NCBI GenBank assembly: GCA_031417835.1
Contig: JANOWJ010000070.1
Location: 1-64,000, forward strand
DNA length: 64,000 bases
Direction of reading: 5' to 3'
From: JADJLQ01 sp031417835
GTDB lineage: Bacteria; Bacteroidota; Bacteroidia; Chitinophagales; Saprospiraceae
A model generated the notes under the pieces. That model ran no database searches and was not told where the DNA came from. It saw only the letters and a list, made by a program, of their open reading frames with translations. Positions 7,541 through 17,500 of the stretch are shown here, piece after piece; the stretch's first letter is position 1, and every line of letters starts with the position of its first letter. The position numbers were made by a program, and so were the translations under genes.

Positions 7541-9745
7541 TCACTTCACTTCATTGATCTCCAACACTACACTGAGGCGTCTTAGATCTATATTCGGATT
7601 ATAACCCACTGTCATCAAAAAGTCCCCGGAATAAGTAGCCGTCTCATCCACGGTCGATCTGGTACCAGGGTATAGATTGAGCTCCTTGATTTTATATTTT
7701 TTATCCCGAGCTAATCCGGCGAGTTTGATTGGGGTAATCGTAAAATTAAAATTAAAACGATTGGAGGTCAGGTAATTAAACATCACAGATCGAGATTGCT
7801 GCTCATTGACAAACATTAACGAAGCAAAATCGTTTTCAAATGGATTGATCAGACGATACAAATCTCCATACATCACGACATCTTTGACGCGATTATAATC
7901 TGCTATGGCCAGTTGTGCTGATTTTAAATCATTTTCACTAAGATGATCTACGACGATATCAAACCCCATCTTGCCCATCATAGCTACATCGCACCGAAAC
8001 TTCATACTGACCTTGCTCCAATCCGTCACATGGTTGCAATGAGCGATGGCTGGATAATAGTAGGAGTTTTCCCATTGGATAAATACGCGCTCTATCGGAT
8101 CTGTGTTATCACTCAACCAAAATTCAGTAAAATATTTTAAAGCTTCATAATCTACCCGACCGCCGCCACCAGAACATAACATCATGGCTACTTTTGGATA
8201 TTTGGCCCTTATCCGATCAAGCACTTTATACAGCCCTTTTACATAATCTACATAAAGTTTGGATTGTTTTTGTTTTGTTTTTTCTAAATATTGGGAATGG
8301 GCATTATATATTACGGCATTACAATCCCACTTGACAAAAGCGATGCCTGGATTTTTTGTAAACAAAGTATCTAACACACCGAATACAAAATTCTGCACAG
8401 CAGGATTGGCCAAGTCGAGTACCAATTGATTTCTAAAATACTGTTCTGGTCGTTGTGTTTCCTTGATCACCCAGTCCGGGTGTTTTTCGTAGAGTTCACT
8501 TTTAGGGTTGACCATTTCAGGTTCTACCCAGATCCCAAATTTCACGCCTGCAGCATTGGCTTCCTTGACCAGATAACCCAAGCCGTGTGGCAATTTTTTT
8601 ACATTTTCTTGCCAATCGCCCAGACCGGCATTATCGCCATTGCGCGGATATTTATTAGCAAACCAGCCATCATCCAACAGGAACATATCTACACCTAGTT
8701 TTTTTGCACCTTTGAACAGCCCAACTAATTTGGATTCATCAAAATCAAAATATGTTGCTTCCCAATTATTTAATAAAGTCATGCGATCCCCATTGCCATC
8801 CATGAGCCTGTATTTGCGAGCCCATCGATGCAGGGCGATACTCGCAGGACCTTTACCTCGCTCCGAATAGGTGTAAATAAATGATGGAGTCTTAAACTCT
8901 TCATTCGTCGCCAAAGGATACTCGGATGCATGAGGACTGATCCCTGCTATCAATCGCAGATGATGGTATGAATCGATTTCAAAGTCCAATTTGAAATTGC
9001 CAGACCAAGCCAATTGGCCGAGCAAAACCTGACCTTCCGTTTCTGTAGCCAGGCGGTCAAAAGATAGCTGAAAGGTAGGGGCTGCATAAAGATTGGCCCT
9101 CGTGCCAAGCTTAGAATCTATCGTCTTGATACCATGGGTCAGTTTTTCTTGTTCAGGACGCATCTCTTGAGCCCAGGTACCATGGTATGAAGTGAGAAAA
9201 TAATCTTTGGCCATAAAATATAAATTGGCAGAAGCATATTTCTCCAACTCTATCTGACCTGCTTCTTTGTTTTTGATCACTGACCATTGCTCAAAGACAT
9301 TTTCTTTAGCATAAGTTTTATAATTTAAGATGACCTCTACCGGATAGACTTCATCTTTGAGATAGATCATTGTGTGGGTGACATTGGCATCTATTTTTAT
9401 TACTTCATTTCGTACATATTTTAATTCGAGGGAAGTATTGCCATCGGCGTGAGTGATCTGTAGGGCAGACTCGACCAAATTGGTGGAACCACTGGTACTA
9501 TAGGCCGTATGGTATATACCAGCGTTGCCATCATTCATCTTGACCTGACTCGCTATGGTGATGTAGTCGCTGGGTTGGGTGAGTCGCTTCCCGAAATAGG
9601 TCGTCAAGAGTCGATTGGTTTTATCCGTAGTGAGGAGCAATGCATAATCCTGCGTTTCTATGGGGATGGTCACAGATTGGGTAGAAGCGAATCCCGTGAA
9701 AAGTATAAAAATAATGCACGAAAAAATTGTAGTAATAAATTTCAT
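7541..9745 (-). CDS. GH36 alpha-galactosidase, exported
   Basis: This 734-residue enzyme removes terminal alpha-linked galactose from oligosaccharides such as raffinose or melibiose (family knowledge). A Sec signal peptide covers about residues 1-22. An N-terminal beta-sandwich domain runs to ~300, then a (beta/alpha)8 barrel. Barrel motifs are FLLDDGW near 356, IWVEPEMVNP near 405, nucleophile Asp474 in KWDCN, CSGGGGRVD at 524-532, and acid/base Asp546 in LSDNTDP. A C-terminal beta domain follows. Length is normal for GH36. It is probably periplasmic or surface-located. No SusC/SusD pair lies nearby, so it is not part of a classical polysaccharide locus. No obvious operon partner. Confidence 0.9.
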   Translation of the reverse strand: MKFITTIFSCIIFILFTGFASTQSVTIPIETQDYALLLTTDKTNRLLTTYFGKRLTQPSDYITIASQVKMNDGNAGIYHTAYSTSGSTNLVESALQITHADGNTSLELKYVRNEVIKIDANVTHTMIYLKDEVYPVEVILNYKTYAKENVFEQWSVIKNKEAGQIELEKYASANLYFMAKDYFLTSYHGTWAQEMRPEQEKLTHGIKTIDSKLGTRANLYAAPTFQLSFDRLATETEGQVLLGQLAWSGNFKLDFEIDSYHHLRLIAGISPHASEYPLATNEEFKTPSFIYTYSERGKGPASIALHRWARKYRLMDGNGDRMTLLNNWEATYFDFDESKLVGLFKGAKKLGVDMFLLDDGWFANKYPRNGDNAGLGDWQENVKKLPHGLGYLVKEANAAGVKFGIWVEPEMVNPKSELYEKHPDWVIKETQRPEQYFRNQLVLDLANPAVQNFVFGVLDTLFTKNPGIAFVKWDCNAVIYNAHSQYLEKTKQKQSKLYVDYVKGLYKVLDRIRAKYPKVAMMLCSGGGGRVDYEALKYFTEFWLSDNTDPIERVFIQWENSYYYPAIAHCNHVTDWSKVSMKFRCDVAMMGKMGFDIVVDHLSENDLKSAQLAIADYNRVKDVVMYGDLYRLINPFENDFASLMFVNEQQSRSVMFNYLTSNRFNFNFTITPIKLAGLARDKKYKIKELNLYPGTRSTVDETATYSGDFLMTVGYNPNIDLRRLSVVLEINEVK

Positions 9746-9858
9746 GAACGCGTGAATATTTAATTTTTGCTAAAGATATAAAAGATTTGAGGTAGGGGTA
9801 GCCGTTGTAAATTTGATCATTCTCCAGAAAGGATAAATTGTCACTTTTCTTGGTCATT

Positions 9859-10722
9859 CTATTTCACAACAAACTTTGAAATGGCCTTCCATCCATGTTC
9901 ATTGGTCGCAATCGATAAGTATATACCATTTGATAGGGTCGAAATATTTATTCCTTCGGATTTACTTGCGGTCAATATTTGTTTTCCAGTCATTGAATAG
10001 ATTTCCAAATTGACTAATTTTCCAAAAGAAGGATTGCATTGAAAGTTAATTACAGTAGATGCCGGGTTTGGCCAGCTTTTCATGCTGTGGCTCTGAACGA
10101 CAATATCTTGAACCGGTACAATCGTGTTTTTCCCTATAAGTTCTACCCAAAAATTAGAAATTGTATCTCCGGCATTATTAATAAATCCGGTCACAAGACG
10201 AAATGTATTTTTGTAGTTGGCCGTAAAAACGATTGAGTCTCTCGAATTTAGAAACTCATTATCAAAATTACTCTCCCCTGAGAAGACCACATCTCCACCT
10301 ATCAAAATGAAACTCCTAAATCTACTCAGCTCAAGACATTCATTTTGGAATACTTTTTTATCCCAATATGCCAATATTGGCCAATGCTTGGAGCTAACAT
10401 TAATGCCAAACTGAACCAATCTTTGATCACAACTGTTTGTTGGAATCCATTTTTTTGAGTGATATGTAGCTTTGATGTTTCTAAATCTAGAAAACCACTC
10501 ATCAGATATTCTTACATCCAACCTGTTAGTCCATGGTGTATCAATAATGTTTTTTTCTTTAAATAATTCATCTATTGTATCAGTAGCACTTGGGTCATAA
10601 CCCATGACAAGGCTATCTCGCTGACCAATCGCATCAACAAAGTACATAGTAAAAGCAAACTCTTGTCCATCTAATTTAGAAAAGAAAAAAAGAACAAATA
10701 AGGTGAAAATGAAGGTACGCAT
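9859..10722 (-). CDS. Secreted protein with a type IX secretion C-terminal sorting domain
   Basis: This 287-residue protein has an N-terminal signal peptide (cleavage near residue 19) and a central ~190-residue domain I do not recognise, with two Trp/Cys-rich stretches. The last ~70 residues form a type A T9SS sorting domain: WPNPAS near 217, a GKQIL turn, ISTLSNGIYL and terminal KFVVK. The sorting domain directs export across the outer membrane and is removed or anchored there. This supports a Bacteroidota host and a working T9SS. The passenger function is unknown. It lies about 110 bases upstream, in the direction of transcription, of the alpha-galactosidase gene. Confidence 0.8.
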   Translation of the reverse strand: MRTFIFTLFVLFFFSKLDGQEFAFTMYFVDAIGQRDSLVMGYDPSATDTIDELFKEKNIIDTPWTNRLDVRISDEWFSRFRNIKATYHSKKWIPTNSCDQRLVQFGINVSSKHWPILAYWDKKVFQNECLELSRFRSFILIGGDVVFSGESNFDNEFLNSRDSIVFTANYKNTFRLVTGFINNAGDTISNFWVELIGKNTIVPVQDIVVQSHSMKSWPNPASTVINFQCNPSFGKLVNLEIYSMTGKQILTASKSEGINISTLSNGIYLSIATNEHGWKAISKFVVK

Positions 10723-10892
10723 AGGAAGAACTAAATTACTTTGTAATAATTAAGCAAATGGAAAAATCTAAATGCCTGCATAAAACTATCAACCAAGGCT
10801 AATGAGCCTTTATCAGGTATCGGAACAAAACCTGCAAAGTTAATCCCTTGCTTTTGGTTCAACTAAAAGCATGGAGCTAAGTTTTGTTGGCA

Positions 10893-10924
10893 CAAACAAA
10901 AAAGGGGGATCATCGATCCCCCTT
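10893..10924 (-). terminator. Rho-independent terminator of the YCII-like gene
   Basis: Read on the minus strand, this is a GC-rich hairpin with arms AAGGGGGATC/GATCCCCCTT followed by a T-rich run (TTTTTGTTTG). It sits about 35 bases beyond the stop codon of the YCII-like gene, whose transcript it should end. Confidence 0.8.
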
Positions 10925-10959
10925 CAATAGTTGCATTTTTTTAAATGCATGGTTTTTGA

Positions 10960-11301
10960 TTACATCCCCTCCATAGACATAGTCTCATGGATTTCAATGG
11001 TACATTCGTCTCCACCTTTCAGATGGGGATGTCCTTTGAGCAATTTTTTGGCTTTATCCAGAGTTTCTGCCTGAATGATAGAATATCCAGTGACATTTTT
11101 TCTGCTTTTTTTAGCCGTGCCATCTTTTGAAATCAATTGACCATTGGCGAGGGGTGTACCCATCTCTACCAATTGTTCACCACATTTCTGAGCCCATTTT
11201 CCCCAGCCTTCCATGGCTTTTGCTTGTTGCTTTGGAGTAGCTGCAGCCATGAGTTTACTAGCTTCCGGTGTGGCGTGATAGATGACGATAAATTTTTTCA
11301 T
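10960..11301 (-). CDS. YCII-related domain protein
   Basis: This 113-residue cytosolic protein has the ferredoxin-like fold pattern of YCII/DGPF-type proteins: an initial KKFIVIYHA strand, a helix with TPKQQAKAMEGWGKWAQ, a central GQLISKDG turn, then GYSIIQAETLDKAKKLLKGHPHL and EIHETM. Length is normal. Members are often encoded near ECF sigma factors but their biochemical role is mostly unknown. It is a single gene with its own terminator downstream. The start at MKKFIV is the only sensible one. Confidence 0.75.
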   Translation of the reverse strand: MKKFIVIYHATPEASKLMAAATPKQQAKAMEGWGKWAQKCGEQLVEMGTPLANGQLISKDGTAKKSRKNVTGYSIIQAETLDKAKKLLKGHPHLKGGDECTIEIHETMSMEGM

Positions 11302-11546
11302 TGTGTTTGTTGTCGGTGATTAAAGTGCTGACTCCGCACTTTTTTGAATTGTATATAAAAGGAAATATTATTAATTTTGGTAATGTAAGCATCTTTTTGC
11401 TGATCCTACGATGTTGCCGCGTATAACCTTATAATTATTAGGCGAAATAGTATTTTTTCTGCTTTATTTAACAAGATGACGGAACCGGAGATCATAATGG
11501 GACATACTGCAAAAGAAAAAATCTCGATGGAGATGCGATTGCCTTT

Positions 11547-13667
11547 TTACTTTTTCAGTGAAAGACTTATTCGTTTTCGGGTGATATCTACTTCCAACAC
11601 CTTGACCATCACCTGCTGTTGCAATTTGACGATCGTATGAGGATCGGATACAAACTTATCTGCCAGTTGAGAGATATGGATCATGCCGTCTTGTTTGACT
11701 CCGATATCTACAAAACAACCAAACTTCGTGATATTCGTCACGATACCCGGCAAAAGCATACCCGGCTTTAAGTCCTCTGGATGTTTCACATCAGCGAATA
11801 CAAACGGCTGGATTGAGGCTCGAGGATCGCGACCGGGTTTGGCTAATTCCTTGAGGATATCGCCGATGGTCAGCAGGCCTGCACTCGTAGTAATAAACTG
11901 TTCCGGTCGGATCGAATCTCTGAGTGTTGCATTCGAGATTAAATCTTGTACTGTACAAGCCTGCGCTTGAGCCATGCGCTCTACGATGGGATAACTTTCG
12001 GGATGAACGGCACTATTGTCTAGTCGATTGATGGCTGCTGGTATTCTTAAAAAAGCAGCACATTGCTCAAACGATTTTTCACCGAGGCGTGGGACTTTTT
12101 TTAATTGTTGACGAGAAGTAAAAGGTCCATGTGAAGTCCTATACTCGATGATGTTTTGAGCTGTTTTATCATTCAGTCCCGATACGTGGGTCAGCAGACT
12201 TTTGCTTGCAGTATTTAGATTGACCCCTACCAGATTGACACAATGTGCCACGACGACATCCAGGCTTTGTTGCAGTTTAGCTTGATCTACATCATGCTGA
12301 TATTGACCTACGCCTATCGATTTGGCATCTATTTTTACCAACTCTGCCAATGGATCTGCCAGTCGTCGCCCAATAGATACTGATCCACGTACAGTGACAT
12401 CTTTGTCTGGAAATTCCTCGCGTGCTACAGCAGAAGCAGAATAAATAGACGCCCCATTTTCATTGACCATATAGATATCTACAGGAGACTTCAAGGCTAT
12501 GCTGCGGATCCAATCTTCGGTCTCTCTACCTGCGGTACCATTGCCTATCGCTATCGCTTGTATCGCATATTGTTCTATCAAATGCTTAATTTTTAAAGTT
12601 GCTTCTTGCCTTTCTTTCTGGGGCTCGTGAGGAAAGACTACATCATCGGTAATCAATGTACCTTCTTCATTCAGACAGGTGATTTTACAACCCGACCTAT
12701 ACCCGGGATCTATAGCCAAAATTCTTTTATTACCCAAGGGCGGGGCCAATAAGAGTTGTTTAAGATTTTCAGCAAAGACTTTTATAGCTTCTTCATCGGC
12801 TTTGATTTTGGCGAGGTTTTTTATTTCGGTCTCCATCGAAGGAGCCAATAATCTTTTATACGCATCATGGATAGCGAGACGCAGCAGCTCGCTGCACGCA
12901 TTATTTCTTTTGATGACGAGGTGCTCTAATTTTTGAATCGAGAGTCCTTCGTCCGGTGCTATGGATAATTTTAAGTAGCCTTCTGCTTCACCTCTTAATA
13001 TGGCTAACAATCGATGTGAGGGACACCGATGCAACAGTTCTTCATATTTAAAATAATCTTTATAGTGACCACCTTCTGTTTCTTTGCCCTTAGCCACATG
13101 GACATAGAGTAGCGCATGTTTTTCATATTGAGCGCGCATCGCAGATCTAGCCCGACTATCTTCATTGATGAGATCAGCGATAATATCTCTAGCTCCCTGG
13201 AGGGCATCTTCTATCGAGGTGACTTCTAGGCTTAGGTATCTTTTTGCTTCGAGTGCAGGATTAGATGGAGATTCCTGCATGATCCATAGCGCCAGGGGTT
13301 CAAGCCCTTTTTCCCGAGCTAGGCTGGCTTTGGTTTTTCGTTTGGGTTTAAAGGGTAGATAAAGGTCTTCCAATGTATTGCTATCCCAAGTGGCGCGGAT
13401 TGATTTTTCCAATTCAGGACTTAGTTTTCCTTGCCCTTGGATGATCTCCAGGATGGCTAATCTTCGTTTGATGAGTTCTGTATATTTGGTATGTAGCGTT
13501 CTGATAGCTTCGATCTGCACTTCATCGAGGGATTGAATGATTTCTTTTCGATATCGAGCTATGAAAGGTGTAGTGGCGCCTTCATCGATGAGCTGCATGG
13601 TGGCACTCGTCTGATGGGCTTGGATGCCAAGCTGCCTGGCTATCAATGGAATGTACTCTGCCTGCAT
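11547..13667 (-). CDS. tex: Tex-family RNA-binding transcription accessory protein
   Basis: This 706-residue protein has the full Tex architecture. An N-terminal helical Tex_N domain includes TPFIARYRKE near residue 31-40 and LYLPFKPKRKTKA near 102. A YqgF/RNase H-like domain starts at about 315 (RILAIDPGYRSG). Tandem helix-hairpin-helix motifs follow around 480-560 (VNLNTASKSLL, VPRLGEKSF), and a C-terminal S1 domain spans about 630-706 (VTNITKFGCFVDIG, QDGMIHISQL). Tex binds nucleic acid and acts with the transcription machinery. All domains look intact. The gene is apparently monocistronic, reading toward lower coordinates. Confidence 0.93.
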   Translation of the reverse strand: MQAEYIPLIARQLGIQAHQTSATMQLIDEGATTPFIARYRKEIIQSLDEVQIEAIRTLHTKYTELIKRRLAILEIIQGQGKLSPELEKSIRATWDSNTLEDLYLPFKPKRKTKASLAREKGLEPLALWIMQESPSNPALEAKRYLSLEVTSIEDALQGARDIIADLINEDSRARSAMRAQYEKHALLYVHVAKGKETEGGHYKDYFKYEELLHRCPSHRLLAILRGEAEGYLKLSIAPDEGLSIQKLEHLVIKRNNACSELLRLAIHDAYKRLLAPSMETEIKNLAKIKADEEAIKVFAENLKQLLLAPPLGNKRILAIDPGYRSGCKITCLNEEGTLITDDVVFPHEPQKERQEATLKIKHLIEQYAIQAIAIGNGTAGRETEDWIRSIALKSPVDIYMVNENGASIYSASAVAREEFPDKDVTVRGSVSIGRRLADPLAELVKIDAKSIGVGQYQHDVDQAKLQQSLDVVVAHCVNLVGVNLNTASKSLLTHVSGLNDKTAQNIIEYRTSHGPFTSRQQLKKVPRLGEKSFEQCAAFLRIPAAINRLDNSAVHPESYPIVERMAQAQACTVQDLISNATLRDSIRPEQFITTSAGLLTIGDILKELAKPGRDPRASIQPFVFADVKHPEDLKPGMLLPGIVTNITKFGCFVDIGVKQDGMIHISQLADKFVSDPHTIVKLQQQVMVKVLEVDITRKRISLSLKK

Positions 13668-13723
13668 TTATCAGACAATATTAGGTCAAAGATATTGTAC
13701 TGAACAGGCAGGAGTAATTTTGA

Positions 13724-13993
13724 TCACAAATTATTTTCTGTCGCTTTAACTACTCTGACCGTGACATTTTCAGATACTACGATGATGATCGGTATGGCTA
13801 CCATCATCAAGGTCTGAGGACCATCTTCACTTTGAAACTTCATGACCATGCTGATACCGGTGACGACGGCACAGATTAAATATAGACCATACTTGGATAC
13901 AAAGAACCTGGTTTTATAATAAGCTCGTACCCAAAGGGGTATCCCTAACAGTAGCACATTGATCGTTTGTAATATCCAGAACAATACATTCAT
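13724..13993 (-). CDS. Small membrane protein, function unknown
   Basis: This 89-residue product has three predicted hydrophobic segments (about 3-20, 36-50 and 62-78) separated by short basic or acidic loops, and a charged C-terminus (VVKATENNL). I recognise no family motif. Composition and codon use look like a real gene, and it lies directly upstream of tex on the same strand (56-base gap). It may be a small inner-membrane protein. No function is assigned. Confidence 0.55.
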   Translation of the reverse strand: MNVLFWILQTINVLLLGIPLWVRAYYKTRFFVSKYGLYLICAVVTGISMVMKFQSEDGPQTLMMVAIPIIIVVSENVTVRVVKATENNL

Positions 13994-14484
13994 TTGACTT
14001 TGACTCTTTGGTTATTTGTTATGCAAACATGCGGGTATTGCAGAGTACCGCATAAAAAATAACCCTAACGGAGAGAAAAATCGGCCCAATGAATCAAAAT
14101 ATAGGATGAAGTCTAAATTGGCTGGATTAAATTCTTCAGTTAAGGCTTTAAACTCAAATGGAATAATTAAATAAATTCGCAATCGGTTGATTATTAATAT
14201 ATTACATCCACAACCACTAATTTCTAAAAGCCATTCTTCTGGTTTAAGTAGCTTACAAACCACCCAAATTTATAAGTTACTAATAATCAACCACTTAAAA
14301 ATAAAAATGTTTGATTTAAAAGGCATTTTTAGTTAACAAATGTTTGATTTGATAGGTTGTTTGAAGTCGCGATTATGACTATTTTAATGTCGCAGCTGTC
14401 AGATCTGCCAATCTGCATATTTGACTTCGGATTCAATATTAGTTGACAACTACCCTTTTCCTTCCTTATTCCCGCCACCCACCC
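13994..14484. other. Intergenic region upstream of ileS
   Basis: About 490 bases without a convincing gene. An 83-codon minus-strand ORF (14012-14263) lacks family features and a ribosome site. The region must hold the divergent promoters for the small membrane protein and ileS; only the ileS minus-7 box at its right end is clear. Confidence 0.5.
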
Positions 14485-14492
14485 TATCTTTG
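14485..14492 (+). promoter_or_regulatory. Bacteroidota minus-7 promoter box of ileS (TATCTTTG)
   Basis: TATCTTTG fits the TAnnTTTG consensus and ends 9 bases before the ATG at 14502. Transcription would begin only a few bases before that ATG. This rules out the longer reading frame starting at 14421 and predicts a very short or absent leader. No good minus-33 TTTG element is visible. Confidence 0.65.
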
Positions 14493-14501
14493 CGCCCTCT
14501 T

Positions 14502-17500
14502 ATGCCATATATCGAATACAAGTCCCTGAACCTCCCCGAGATAGACCTCGAAATCCGTACGTTTTGGGAACAAAATGACATCTTCAATAAAAGCATCGCC
14601 GAGCGGGCCGGTGGCAAGCCCTTTGTGTTTTACGAAGGTCCTCCATCAGCCAATGGTATGCCAGGCATCCATCACGTGATGGCCCGGGCGATCAAGGATC
14701 TGTTCTGTCGGTACCACACGATGAAAGGCGAATTGGTAGAGCGCAAAGGCGGTTGGGATACTCATGGTTTGCCCATAGAGTTGAGTGTCGAAAAAGAACT
14801 CGGTATCACAAAAGAAGACATTGGTAAAAAAATCTCAATAGATGATTATAATCATGCGTGTCGCAAGACCGTACTACGATACAAAGATCAATGGGACGAA
14901 CTCACACGCCGCATCGGGTATTGGGTAGATCTTGATCATCCGTACATCACGTATGAAAATGATTACATCGAGTCCGTCTGGAATTTGTTGAAGATCTTGT
15001 ACGATAAAGGATTAATGTACAAAGGGTATACGATACAGCCGTATTCTCCGGCGGCAGGTACAGGACTGAGTTCACATGAGCTCAATATGCCAGGTACATA
15101 TAAAGAAGTGACCGATACTACTGTAGTTGCTTTGTTTGAAGTGATTCAAAATGATCAATCCAACTATTTATTTGAATCTGCATCGGAAGATGTACGCATA
15201 GCTGCCTGGACCACTACACCCTGGACCTTGCCTTCCAATACGGCATTGACTGTAGGTAAAAATATAGATTACATCAAAGTCAAGACGACCAATCCATATA
15301 CAGACAAACCCATGTCTGTGGTATTAGCCTCAGTATTAGCTCCTCATTGGGTGGGTGGAAAACATAAAGCACCTATTCTGGATCAATCTGAATCTTTTAA
15401 AGGATCAAAACTAGAAGGTATACGCTATCATCAGTTATTGCCGTATGGGTCGCCAACCGATGGCGATGCGTTCAAGGTATTGCTAGGTGATTTTGTCACT
15501 ACCGAAGATGGTACAGGAGTGGTACACACTGCGCCGTCATTTGGCGCGGATGATATGCGAGTAGCTCGCGCCAATGGTATTGGATCACTCACCTTGGTAG
15601 ATAAGCAGGGGAAGTTTACAGAGCAAGTCGGAGAATTTTCAGGTCGATATGTCAAAGATTATAAGGATGATCCTGAATATAAAAATGTAGATGTAGATAT
15701 TGTCGTCAAACTCAAACAGGAGAATAAAGCGTTGAATGTGCAAAAGTATGTGCACAACTATCCACACTGCTGGCGCACGGATAAGCCTGTACTCTATTAT
15801 CCCCTCGATAGTTGGTTTATCAAATCTACTGCGGCTAAACAACGTATGGTGGAATTAAACAAAACCATCAATTGGAAACCTGAGAGTACTGGTACCGGAC
15901 GATTTGGCAATTGGTTAGAGAATCTGCAGGATTGGAATCTGTCGCGGAGTCGATACTGGGGAATAGGATTGCCTATCTGGAGAAGTGAAAATCAAATCGA
16001 AGAACTATGTATTGGTTCATTGGATCAACTGCAAAATGAAATCAATAAGGCAAATGCAGCATTTGGATTGAATCAATCTATTCCTTCTGATCTGCATCGA
16101 CCCTATATTGACGAAATCATATTAGTCTCACCGACAGGCGAGCGTATGACGCGGGAGCTCGATCTCATTGATGTATGGTTTGACTCTGGCTCTATGCCGT
16201 ATGCACAGTGGCATTACCCTTTTGAAAATCAGGACAAGTTTAAAGTCAATTTTCCGGCAGATTATATTGCAGAAGGAGTGGATCAGACGCGAGGTTGGTT
16301 TTTTACCCTGCACGCTATTGCCGTGATGTGTTTTGATTCTGTAGCCTATAAGAATGTAGTATCCAATGGCCTGGTCCTGGATAAAAATGGCCAGAAAATG
16401 TCTAAACGCCTGGGCAATGGTATAGATCCATTTGATACGCTGGATCGACATGGTGCTGATGCAGCCCGATGGTATATGCTCTCCAATGCCAATCCCTGGG
16501 AAAACCTAAAGTTTGACATGGATGGACTCGAAGAGTCAAAGCGACGATTTTTTGGTACACTATACAATACGTATTCATTCTTTTCCTTGTATGCCAATGT
16601 AGATGGCTTTTATCATAAAGAGGCAGCCATACCGGTGACGCAACGACCAGAGATCGATCAATGGATCTTATCTACGTTACACACCATGATTGCCGCAGTA
16701 GATAAAGCATATGCAGAATATGAACCCACGGTAGCGGCACGATTGATCGATAGTTTTGTAGATGAAAAACTAAGCAACTGGTATGTGCGCTTATGTCGGC
16801 GCAGATTTTGGAAGCCATCGTTGAATACAGACGGTACGCACACCTCGGATAAGATAGCCGCTTACCAGACGCTGTATGAATGTCTGACTACGATCACCAA
16901 ACTCATGGCGCCGATAGCCCCATTTTTTGCGGACTGGTTATACCGGAATCTGAATACAACTACTCAACTGGAAGCGGCAGAATCCGTGCATCTTGTTTTG
17001 TTTCCATCGAGCGAAATCGCCAATATTAATATCGCCCTGGAAGAACGAATGGATTATGCTCAACGTATAAGTTCACTGGTACTATCGTTGCGGAAACGAG
17101 AAAAATTGCGCGTGCGTCAGCCGTTGAGTAGGATTCTGCTACCGGTTTTGGATGAAGGGTTTATAGCTCAGATCGATAAAGTGAAAGATCTGATCCTGTC
17201 AGAAGTCAATGTCAAAAACCTTGAGTACATCACCGACACCAGTGGCTTGATCAATAAAAAAATCAAAGCAAATTTTAAGACCCTCGGCAAACGACTCGGC
17301 AAGGACATGAAAGCTGCGGCAGAAATGATCAATGCAATGGATCAGGATGCTATCCGATCTTTAGAAAAAAACAATGTTTACACTCTTGAGATTGTCGAAA
17401 ACAATTATCCCATCACACTGGAAGATGTAGAAATCAGCAGTGAAGATTTGCCAGGATGGTTTGTAGCCAACGATGGTTCTTTGACTGTAGCACTGGATAC

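Noticed and set aside
14012..14263. 83-codon minus-strand ORF upstream of the small membrane protein
   Set aside because: No family resemblance, no ribosome site and unusual composition (clustered Cys and Phe); probably chance.
14421..14501. Longer N-terminus for IleRS starting at 14421
   Set aside because: The promoter box at 14485 lies inside it and homology begins only at the Met at 14502.
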